A model generated the notes under the pieces. It was not told the DNA's origin and made no database searches. It worked only from the letters and a program-made list of their open reading frames with translations. 12,107 bases of DNA, from the NCBI GenBank assembly GCA_016207695.1, contig JACQPC010000050.1:1-12107 (forward strand), given 5' to 3'. Source of the stretch: Candidatus Doudnabacteria bacterium (GTDB lineage: Bacteria; Patescibacteriota; Doudnabacteria; UBA920; O2-02-FULL-48-8). Within the stretch, counting starts at the first letter, position 1; every line of letters begins with the position of its first letter. Both the position numbers and the translations under genes were made by a program. Below, piece after piece: positions 1 through 5,629 of the stretch.

Positions 1-1
1 G

Positions 2-1156
2 CTCATCGTCGGCGGCGACAAAACTTTAATCGGGGAGGATGATGGAAAAGTCAATATTCTGCTTCTGGGCATGGGAGGCCCTGGGCATGATGGGCCACTG
101 CTTACGGATACCATGATCGTAGCCAGTTTTAATACGGATACCAAAGAAGTGGTCTTAATTTCCATCCCGCGCGACTTTGTCGTTTTGCTTGCCGACCAAG
201 GTTTTCGAAAAATCAACTCCGCCTATGCCTACGCTGAATTAGCCGAGCCCGGCAGCGGCGGGATAGTGGCGGCAGCCGCGGTTGAAAAAATCACCGGCCT
301 CACAATCCCTTACTATGCTTCCATAGACTTCAAGGGTTTTGTAAAAGCCGTTGACCATGTGGGCGGCGTTGACGTAACAATTGACCGAACTTTTACCGAT
401 ACGCAGTATCCGGATGAAAAAAACTGGTATCTGGAGCCTGTGACCTTTAGGGCCGGGCCGGAGCTTATGACCGGACAACGAGCGCTTATCTTCGCGCGAA
501 GCCGCCACGGCACTAATAACGAAGGTTCAGACTTCGCCAGATCTGAACGCCAGAAAAAAATTATTCTGGCCTTCAAAGATAAAGTTGCCAAACTTAACCT
601 TTCTGACTTAAAAACTCTAAATAATCTGCTGAATGACTTCACAGAAAATTTCCGCACCAATCTTGAGCCTTATGAAATCAAGCGTCTGGCTGAACTTACC
701 AGCAATATCCAGTCTGACAGCGTTTATTCCCTGTCTTTGGCCCCCCAAGGAAACCTAATTTGCGATGGCGTCATCGGCGAATACGAAAATCGCGCCTATG
801 TCATCCAGCCGTGCGAAGGAAAAACTTTATCCGATATCCACGAATTTCTATCCGACGTTGTGTTGGTAGCCAAACTTAAAAAAGAAGAGGCCAAAATTGA
901 AATTCAGAACTCCACGGGCAAAGCTTATGTGCTTGATTCCTGGCGGGCCCTGCAAACCGCAGGCTTCGACATCACAATTAAATCCTTCCAAAGCCGCACG
1001 CCATATGACCGAACTATCCTTTATGACAACTCCGGCGGCCAAAAGCCAAAAACATTGGAATACCTTCAAAACAACTTCAACTTTACCAAAGCAGACATTC
1101 CCTATTCACAATCGACTGCCGATTTTGTGATCATTCTTGGAAAAGACGCATTGTAA
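2..1156 (+). CDS. LytR-CpsA-Psr (LCP) family protein, 5'-truncated by window edge
   Basis: The frame is open from base 2, so the gene begins outside the window; 384 residues are visible. The first ATG at 71 is inside the LCP core, because conserved sequence (NILLLGMGG) precedes it. LCP proteins are membrane-anchored extracytoplasmic phosphotransferases that attach undecaprenyl-linked glycopolymers to the cell wall. Visible signatures are NILLLGMGGPGHDG, LTDTMIVAS, ISIPRDF, GGVDVTID, and FARSRHG followed by GSDFARSERQK, which carries the conserved arginines of the pyrophosphate/lipid site. The last ~90 residues, from about base 885, look like a LytR C-terminal domain (IEIQNSTG...GFDITI...T.ILYD...A..L). 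The N-terminal membrane anchor is not in view. No terminator hairpin with a T-run follows; instead there is a palindromic spacer before der. Confidence 0.93.
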   Translation, partial: LIVGGDKTLIGEDDGKVNILLLGMGGPGHDGPLLTDTMIVASFNTDTKEVVLISIPRDFVVLLADQGFRKINSAYAYAELAEPGSGGIVAAAAVEKITGLTIPYYASIDFKGFVKAVDHVGGVDVTIDRTFTDTQYPDEKNWYLEPVTFRAGPELMTGQRALIFARSRHGTNNEGSDFARSERQKKIILAFKDKVAKLNLSDLKTLNNLLNDFTENFRTNLEPYEIKRLAELTSNIQSDSVYSLSLAPQGNLICDGVIGEYENRAYVIQPCEGKTLSDIHEFLSDVVLVAKLKKEEAKIEIQNSTGKAYVLDSWRALQTAGFDITIKSFQSRTPYDRTILYDNSGGQKPKTLEYLQNNFNFTKADIPYSQSTADFVIILGKDAL

Positions 1157-1258
1157 GTATCGATGCTAATATACGAATAATACTAATTATACTAATCAGG
1201 AACTCTTAAGCTATAGCTATTTGTATCATTAGTAAATTAGTATATTCGTATCGATACT
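1156..1258. repeat. AT-rich imperfect inverted repeat filling the LCP-der spacer
   Basis: Perfect 9-bp outer arms AGTATCGAT (1156-1164) and ATCGATACT (1250-1258) flank the spacer. The complementarity continues imperfectly inward: the first 18 bases of each arm match at 15 positions, followed by staggered TACTAAT-type words. A separate perfect 10-bp palindrome AGCTATAGCT lies at 1209-1218. The spacer has no ORF and no clear promoter. It resembles a mobile palindromic element or a cruciform-forming spacer, and it touches the stop codon of the LCP gene. Confidence 0.7.
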
Positions 1259-1262
1259 TTCT

Positions 1263-2588
1263 ATGAGCATACCTATTGTAGCAATCATTGGCCTTCCAAA
1301 CACCGGCAAATCCACGTTCTTCAACAAAGTCCTGGGGATGCGCAAAGCCTTAACATATCCGGAAGCTGGCACTACGCGGGACCGCCACTTTGGGTTGACC
1401 AGCTGGAACGGCCTTGATTTTTATTTGGTCGATACAGCGGGAATTGTGCAAAAGCCTGGCTCTGAACTGGAAAAAAATGTCCAGAAACAAACCGCTATTG
1501 CAAAAGAGGAGGCGGATCTGATTTTGCTGGTGGTAGACGGCAAGACCAGCCCTGGCAACCAGGATTTCGCCATCGCCGCAGACCTCAAGAGGTCAAAAAA
1601 ACCCCAGCTTCTGGTGGCCAACAAAATTGATGTCCGAAACGCAAAGACCGAAAGCCTAGCAAGCGAGTATGTAAAACTGGGACTTGGCAAGCCTTTTTTG
1701 ATCTCTTCAGTCAACGGCTCCGGCATTGGAGATCTTTTGGACGCCATAGTGGAAAAACTAAGAGAGGAAATAGTAAATAGTAAACAGGAAATAGAGAAAG
1801 ACCGGATCAAAATTGCTTTTTTGGGAAAGCCGAATGTCGGCAAGTCTTCGCTGATCAATGCCCTGCTTAAATCCGAAAGGCTGCTGGTGCACGAGAAAGC
1901 AGGCACGACTCGTTCAGCAGTGGATATTCCTTTTGAATACCGGGAACAAAAATTTCTCTTAATCGATACGGCGGGGATCAAAAAAAAATGGAAACAGGAA
2001 GCGGATGTAGAAACCGCCGCGGCTTTCCAGTCGCTGCGCGTGCTTAATCAAACAGATGTCGCATTATTTGTGCTCGATGCCTCTGTTGCGCTTGATGCAG
2101 CTGATCAAGCCATTGCTGCCCAAATCGTGGAGGCAAATAAAAGCGCAGTTGTAGTCGTGAATAAGACTGACCTACTAACCAAAGAAGAACAAAAAAAACT
2201 ACTCGACCGCCTGCCGGATTATTTCTCGCAATTGTGGTGGGCGCCGGTAGTGCTGGCCGCGGCACTTCAAAAAACCAATCTTGATATCATGCTTAAGCTG
2301 GCGATTGACGTTTACAACCAGGCGCAAAAACAAATATCACAGGAAGAACTGGATGATTTCCTGGAAAAAATCCTGGAAACAAGCATGCCTGGTAAAATGT
2401 TCGATCAAAAAGCGCCAAAATTGTATAATATAAAACAGGTCGGGACCAAGCCGCCGACTTTCAAATTCATCGTCAATTTTCCAGCGGCTGTGGCACCTGC
2501 TTGGAAAAAAATATTTGAAAAACAGTTTCGGCTCAAGTTTGGTTTTGAAGGAACGCCAATTATTATCAATTATGTCAAACGGCAATAA
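1263..2588 (+). CDS. der: Ribosome-associated GTPase Der (EngA)
   Basis: 441 residues, normal length for Der, an essential double GTPase that assists maturation of the 50S subunit. First G domain: P-loop GLPNTGKS at 10-17, DTAG at 57-60, NKID at 120-123. Second G domain: P-loop GKPNVGKS at 188-195, DTAGIKKK from 235, NKTD at 300-303. The C-terminal ~90 residues (from about 350) fit the KH-like domain that ends the family (PPTFKFIVNFP...RFEFGFEGTPI-like). The inter-domain linker near 168-182 (EEIVNSKQEIEKDR) is encoded by A-rich, repeat-like DNA. The ATG at 1263 lies five bases after the palindromic spacer with no recognisable SD. The end of the gene runs directly into pth, so the two are probably co-transcribed. 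Confidence 0.97.
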   Translation: MSIPIVAIIGLPNTGKSTFFNKVLGMRKALTYPEAGTTRDRHFGLTSWNGLDFYLVDTAGIVQKPGSELEKNVQKQTAIAKEEADLILLVVDGKTSPGNQDFAIAADLKRSKKPQLLVANKIDVRNAKTESLASEYVKLGLGKPFLISSVNGSGIGDLLDAIVEKLREEIVNSKQEIEKDRIKIAFLGKPNVGKSSLINALLKSERLLVHEKAGTTRSAVDIPFEYREQKFLLIDTAGIKKKWKQEADVETAAAFQSLRVLNQTDVALFVLDASVALDAADQAIAAQIVEANKSAVVVVNKTDLLTKEEQKKLLDRLPDYFSQLWWAPVVLAAALQKTNLDIMLKLAIDVYNQAQKQISQEELDDFLEKILETSMPGKMFDQKAPKLYNIKQVGTKPPTFKFIVNFPAAVAPAWKKIFEKQFRLKFGFEGTPIIINYVKRQ

Positions 2589-2589
2589 C

Positions 2590-3099
2590 ATGCATCTTAT
2601 CGTGGGTCTTGGAAATCCAGGCAGGCAATACGAAGCTACTCGGCACAACTTGGGCTTTCGCGTTTTGGACTTGCTGGCCGGCTCCGAAAAATGGGAAACT
2701 AAATACGACAGCCAGTACATCAAGCTTGAGGATGTGATTTTGGCTAAACCGCAAACATTCATGAACAAAAGCGGCGAGGCAGTTAAAGAAATCCTAAAAT
2801 ACTATCCAGCAGCCCAGCTGGTTGTGATTCATGATGATTTGGATTTGCCGCTGGGCAGCATTCGGGTTCAAAAAGAGGCTTCATCCGCCGGCCACAACGG
2901 AGTGCAGTCAATCATCGACGAGTTGGGCACAAAAGACTTTGCGCGAATCAGGCTGGGAATCGAAGACAAAGAAGTTTTGGAAAAATTCACCCCGGAAGAG
3001 GAAAATCTTGTAAAAGAAGTTTTAATAAAAGCCAAAGACGCGGTTGAAACAATAATGTCCGAAGGACTGGAAATCGCCCAAAGCAAGTTTAATGGCTAA
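2590..3099 (+). CDS. pth: Peptidyl-tRNA hydrolase
   Basis: Cleaves peptidyl-tRNA released from stalled ribosomes. Read from the ATG at 2590 the product is 169 residues and starts MHLIVGLGNPG, the usual beginning of the family; this ATG lies one base after the der stop. An ATG at 2572 is in frame and would add six residues overlapping der; neither has a good SD. Catalytic and substrate residues are present: N9 in GNPG, H19 in TRHN, N59 in FMNKSG, the HDDLDLPLG block at 81-89 and N103 in AGHNG. The stretch after FARIRLGI is shorter than usual: the family normally has a GRP...YVL segment here, but this protein runs straight to DKEVLEKFTPEE. This explains the short length. A strong terminator follows 14 bases after the stop. 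Confidence 0.96.
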   Translation: MHLIVGLGNPGRQYEATRHNLGFRVLDLLAGSEKWETKYDSQYIKLEDVILAKPQTFMNKSGEAVKEILKYYPAAQLVVIHDDLDLPLGSIRVQKEASSAGHNGVQSIIDELGTKDFARIRLGIEDKEVLEKFTPEEENLVKEVLIKAKDAVETIMSEGLEIAQSKFNG

Positions 3100-3112
3100 G
3101 CCAAAAATAGCA

Positions 3113-3163
3113 AGAGCCTTGCGCGACGACGAGTGGGAGACGACGACGCAAGGCTCTTTTTTT
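3113..3163 (+). terminator. Rho-independent terminator of der-pth
   Basis: An 11-bp perfect stem, AGAGCCTTGCG (3113-3123) with CGCAAGGCTCT (3147-3157), is followed by seven T, one C and more T-rich sequence up to about 3175. The 23-base loop is rich in GACGAC words. On the opposite strand the same stem is followed by GCTATTTTT, so it may also end the minus-strand island 1 transcript coming from the right. Confidence 0.9.
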
Positions 3164-3178
3164 CTTTGATTTTTTCGA

Positions 3179-3226
3179 GGTTCATGCTGGGTAATGAACC
3201 CCGATCCACCAAAGGACGAGGTGGAT
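3179..3226. repeat. Tandem pair of small hairpins at the 3' side of island 1
   Basis: Two perfect 7-bp stems lie almost back to back. The first is GGTTCAT (3179-3185) with ATGAACC (3194-3200). The second is ATCCACC (3204-3210) with GGTGGAT (3220-3226). They sit between the last small minus-strand gene and the terminator, so in the minus-strand transcript they would be part of a structured 3' UTR. Confidence 0.65.
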
Positions 3227-3259
3227 AAGAGAGGGAGGTTGAGGACCCATGGACGCGAG

Positions 3260-3454
3260 CTATTTTCTCGGAAACAGCTCGTTCATTGCTTGCCATGGCG
3301 TGATGCGCCTTTCCTTGAGACGCCATAGCAGTTCGACTTGTCCGGCGGGAAGATCGGGAGGAGTGTCATCCTTCCGTTCTTGATCCAGCCGGCGGATTAC
3401 CCGGACTTCTTCTCGCAGCATGGAACGGCCGATGTGATTGTTTCTGGAACCCAT
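3260..3454 (-). CDS. Small basic hypothetical protein (64 aa), island 1 gene 4
   Basis: Not recognised. It is supported as a gene by a perfect AGGAGG (minus strand 3464-3459) four bases before its ATG. That SD overlaps the stop codon of the preceding gene (TAGGAGG), suggesting coupled translation; the gap between the two genes is 8 bases. The product is charged: an Arg-rich N-terminal half (REEVRVIRRLDQERK) is followed by a probable helix (AGQVELLWRLKERRITPWQAM). It has no signal peptide and no membrane segment. It is the last gene of the minus-strand cluster, and two small hairpins and a strong hairpin lie downstream. GC content is higher than in der and pth. The function is unknown. Confidence 0.6.
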   Translation of the reverse strand: MGSRNNHIGRSMLREEVRVIRRLDQERKDDTPPDLPAGQVELLWRLKERRITPWQAMNELFPRK

Positions 3455-3462
3455 CGGTCCTC

Positions 3463-3675
3463 CTATGACTCGCAGTGGATGCGGTGGAGCTGGCTCCTCT
3501 GCGCTTGCGTGGAGGGCAGCTTAGCGGGGGGAGCGGGATCTGCCTCGTGTTCGCGATCGATCATGCGATCCACGATGGCTAGCACCTGCTCCTCGTCTGT
3601 GAGTTCGTCCGGCATCAACCCAGGAATTGGGTCAGCTGCTAGACGAGAGTGGAACCTGGACGCCCTTTGGGTCAT
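3463..3675 (-). CDS. Small hypothetical protein (70 aa), island 1 gene 3
   Basis: Not recognised. The start is the ATG at 3675 because GGAGGTG lies four bases upstream; a longer version beginning at a TTG (3705) would bury this SD. The product is hydrophilic. Its N-terminus is basic, followed by an acidic helical stretch (PDELTDEEQVLAIVDRMI, roughly residues 22-39) and a Pro-rich part (PAPPAKLPS), with no signal peptide or membrane segment. It lies 47 bases after the two-membrane-segment gene and 8 bases before the 64-aa gene, on the same strand, so it fits a four-gene operon. Confidence 0.62.
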   Translation of the reverse strand: MTQRASRFHSRLAADPIPGLMPDELTDEEQVLAIVDRMIDREHEADPAPPAKLPSTQAQRSQLHRIHCES

Positions 3676-3722
3676 CTTACACCTCCGAGGGGTGAGATCG
3701 GACAAGCACCATGCTCATCCGG

Positions 3723-3953
3723 TTAGTGGCCGAAACCGACAGCGATGTTATCGAGGAAAGCCATGATCATGTTGTAGACGATGGCGAGAAGCCGCCGAAT
3801 GATCAGGCATATCCCGACAACCATTGCAACGATGAGCAACGGTATTACCACCCAGGCCAGCGCGTGAAACATATTCGCGTAGCCGACCAGATAGCCGGTC
3901 CAGGCATACATGCCCAGGACGAACGCGACGTTGAACAGCGTAAGGGCCTTCAT
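3723..3953 (-). CDS. Small two-helix membrane protein (76 aa), island 1 gene 2
   Basis: Not recognised. Two hydrophobic segments are visible, at about residues 4-26 and 31-53. A basic turn (IIRR) and a further amphipathic, moderately hydrophobic tail (LLAIVYNMIMAFLDNIAVGF) follow. Its ATG overlaps the TGA of the preceding 40-aa gene as ATGA, a typical sign of translational coupling. An in-frame ATG nine bases upstream (3962, giving MAVMKAL) is an alternative start. The frame is open much further upstream, but that extension crosses a large inverted repeat and the real SD of the 40-aa gene, so I do not use it. A holin-like or secretion-apparatus role is possible but only a guess. Confidence 0.62.
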   Translation of the reverse strand: MKALTLFNVAFVLGMYAWTGYLVGYANMFHALAWVVIPLLIVAMVVGICLIIRRLLAIVYNMIMAFLDNIAVGFGH

Positions 3954-4072
3954 GACAGCCATCCGAGCTCGGCCAGGAAGCCGATCACGAACGGGCCGAG
4001 GGTCGTGATGATAACCAGGGCCCAAACGAAATACATCGCGAAATCCGTAGAACGATCTCTGGTCGTAACCAT
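3950..4072 (-). CDS. Tiny single-span membrane protein (40 aa), island 1 gene 1
   Basis: Not recognised, and short enough to be missed by most gene callers. Read on the minus strand, it starts MVTTRDRSTDF, then has one long hydrophobic stretch (about residues 12-37) and ends LGWLS. Support: AGGAG lies 8 bases before the ATG, and the stop overlaps the next ATG (ATGA). The charged N-terminus with Arg/Asp followed by a single span resembles many small phage or secretion membrane proteins, but no family can be assigned. A second, orphan AGGAGG lies 24 bases upstream of the ATG (4101-4096). It is the first gene of the minus-strand cluster. Confidence 0.6.
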   Translation of the reverse strand: MVTTRDRSTDFAMYFVWALVIITTLGPFVIGFLAELGWLS

Positions 4073-4197
4073 GATATACTCTCCTCTCTTTCAATCCTCC
4101 TTCGTTGACGAAACGTGCCAACGAAAATGCACCAAGCCCTGGATAAACCATGTTCACCCAAAGCCCGACGCACTCTTTCTTCCTTCTTTCTCTTTTT

Positions 4198-4324
4198 GTA
4201 AAACTCGGGACGGCGGCAAAACTAGCGTTCGCAGACCGGTCTAGCCGGTCGAGATGCAGCTGCGAAAATTGGCTCAATGCCAATTTTCGACAGCGGTAGT
4301 TTTGCTGTCCGGCCCGGGTTTTAC
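4198..4324. repeat. Large T-shaped (three-way junction) inverted repeat upstream of island 1 genes
   Basis: The outer arms pair as GTAAAAC (4198-4204)/GTTTTAC (4318-4324), CGGG (4206-4209)/CCCG (4313-4316) and GCAAAACTA (4216-4224)/TAGTTTTGC (4297-4305). Two inner hairpins are enclosed. The first is GACCGG (4234-4239)/CCGGTC (4245-4250). The second is an 11-bp perfect stem CGAAAATTGGC (4263-4273)/GCCAATTTTCG (4279-4289) with a 5-base loop. A small palindrome GCAGCTGC (4256-4263) lies between them. The topology is an outer stem with two side arms. It could be a structured leader of the minus-strand operon, an end structure of a mobile element, or a protein-binding site. Confidence 0.75.
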
Positions 4325-4333
4325 CATCCTTGA

Positions 4334-4443
4334 CCCTACCTACGAGCGCCAGGCAAAAACGGAAAACCATTTCGGCCTGAACTTATGGTTACTGGCACGC
4401 AATAGGAGGGATGCTGCATGCTTTCGCCGCTGCGTAGATAGGG
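4334..4443 (-). other. Candidate structured RNA / closed-stem element between island 1 and dprA
   Basis: CCCTACCTACG (4334-4344) pairs with CGTAGATAGGG (4433-4443) over 11 positions with one exception. At that position the plus strand has a C-A mismatch, while the minus-strand RNA would have a G-U wobble. After a one-base bulge the stem continues with AGCG (4345-4348)/CGCT (4428-4431). The enclosed ~80 bases contain a further stem CAGGC/GCCTG around 4350-4378. The wobble suggests, weakly, that the minus-strand RNA is the folded form. No known RNA family was recognised. No convincing protein is encoded; the plus-strand frame through here is discussed under rejected items. Confidence 0.4.
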
Positions 4444-4467
4444 CTAAGGACACTAATAACTATAACT

Positions 4468-4496
4468 TTGACGATGACGATGACCTGGCTTATTAT
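4468..4496 (+). promoter_or_regulatory. Sigma70-type promoter for dprA
   Basis: TTGACG (4468-4473), a 17-base spacer and TATTAT (4491-4496); each box matches consensus at five of six positions. Expected transcription start is about 4503, giving a leader of about 29 bases before the GTG at 4532. A weaker divergent promoter (TTGTTA at 4519-4514, then TAATAA at 4495-4490, spacer 18) overlaps it on the minus strand and could drive island 1. Confidence 0.7.
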
Positions 4497-4531
4497 TAAG
4501 GAACTCGATAGCTTAACAAAAAAATCCTCCC

Positions 4532-5629
4532 GTGTCAATCCTAGACGAAACAAATAAAATTTTCGCCAATGCCCTAAATCTTCTGCCGGAACTGGGACCA
4601 GCCAGGCTTTTTAAGCTGTTAAACTACTTTGGCGACTATCAAACAGCCTGGAAAGCCAACGGACGCCAATATCAGTCAGCCGGCCTTGACCCCAAAACTG
4701 TTTCCCTAATTATACCAAAAAAACCGCAAATAAATCCAGAGCGCGAATGGGATAAGCTTAAGCAAAAACAAATTGCGGTTATCTTGCTGTCTGACGCCGA
4801 ATATCCACCGTTGCTTAAGGAAATTCCCTCACCGCCACCCATCCTCTATATCCGCGGCAGCATGCAGGCGCTTAAAAAAGATATGCTGGCCGTGGTCGGC
4901 AGCCGGAAGATGACGCTTTACGGCCGCCAAGCAATCAATGAGCTAGCTCCTCCCATTGTAAACAGCGGACTTGCGATTGCCTCCGGTTTGGCGTTTGGGG
5001 TGGATGCGGAGGCTTTGTCTTCCTGCATCAATGCCCAAGGCACGCCGATCGCAGTGCTGGCGTCATCCGTGGATGATCGAAGCATTTCTCCCAAAGCCAA
5101 TTTTTTGCTGGCGCAAAAAATCATCAAATCAGGATGTCTTGTTTCCGAGTATCCGCTCGGCACCCAAGTTTATAAAACGAATTTTCCCCAGCGCAACCGG
5201 ATCATTTCCGGGATGAGCATCGGGACTTTGGTGGTGGAAGCGGATCTGGAAAGCGGGGCTTTGATCACGGCTAATTACGCTTTGGAGCAAAACCGCGAAG
5301 TTTTTGCCTTGCCCGGGAGTATTTTTTCCGAGGTCAGCCGGGGAACCAATAAACTTATAAAAAGTGGCGCGAAACTTGTGGCTTCATATCAAGATATTCT
5401 CGAAGAGCTTAATATATCCGCAGAAATGGCTGCTAACCATGAGAACTTTGAGGAAACGCCTGATGAGGAGGTTTTACTTTCAAGCTTGTCGCGCAATCCT
5501 ATGCATATAGATGACTTGATCCTGGCGGTTAAAATGGCTCCGGCCGCCGTCAACTCCGCCTTAACGCTGTTGGAACTTAAAGGCCGCGTGAAAAACCTCG
5601 GCGGCGCTAAGTATGTCAAAATCAGGTAA
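4532..5629 (+). CDS. dprA: DNA processing protein DprA
   Basis: 365 residues. DprA binds incoming single-stranded DNA in the cytoplasm during natural transformation and loads RecA. An N-terminal helix-hairpin-helix-like part (LNLLPELGPARLFKLLNYFG, residues 15-34) is followed by the Rossmann-like DNA-binding core. Core motifs are YPPLLKEIPSPPPILYIRG (91-109), VVGSRKMTLYG (121-131), ASGLAFGVDAEAL (150-162), FPQRNRIISG (218-227), EADLESGALITANYALEQ (236-253) and ALPGSI (259-264). A DprA-type winged helix closes the protein (about 312-365). The start is GTG; it fits the promoter at 4468 and gives a normal N-terminus, but no clear SD is visible. Its end overlaps the next gene by 17 bases. The dprA/topA neighbourhood is common in bacteria. 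Confidence 0.95.
   Translation: MSILDETNKIFANALNLLPELGPARLFKLLNYFGDYQTAWKANGRQYQSAGLDPKTVSLIIPKKPQINPEREWDKLKQKQIAVILLSDAEYPPLLKEIPSPPPILYIRGSMQALKKDMLAVVGSRKMTLYGRQAINELAPPIVNSGLAIASGLAFGVDAEALSSCINAQGTPIAVLASSVDDRSISPKANFLLAQKIIKSGCLVSEYPLGTQVYKTNFPQRNRIISGMSIGTLVVEADLESGALITANYALEQNREVFALPGSIFSEVSRGTNKLIKSGAKLVASYQDILEELNISAEMAANHENFEETPDEEVLLSSLSRNPMHIDDLILAVKMAPAAVNSALTLLELKGRVKNLGGAKYVKIR

Noticed and set aside
3338..4244. Plus-strand frames of 142 and 177 codons
   Set aside because: Antisense to the four SD-led small genes; no SD and low-complexity, charged translations typical of shadows in GC-rich DNA.
3962..4370. Long 5' extension of the 76-aa membrane gene (215-codon frame)
   Set aside because: It would translate through the T-shaped repeat and the 40-aa gene, has no SD, and its extra part has no protein-like pattern; the ATGA-coupled start is better supported.
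4254..4499. Plus-strand frame ending in a tmRNA-tag-like peptide (NNYNFDDDDDLAYY then stop)
   Set aside because: No tmRNA 5' or 3' tRNA-like ends are present, and dprA begins only about 30 bases later. The same bases form a good TTGACG-17-TATTAT promoter, which explains them better. The frame also crosses the inverted repeats.
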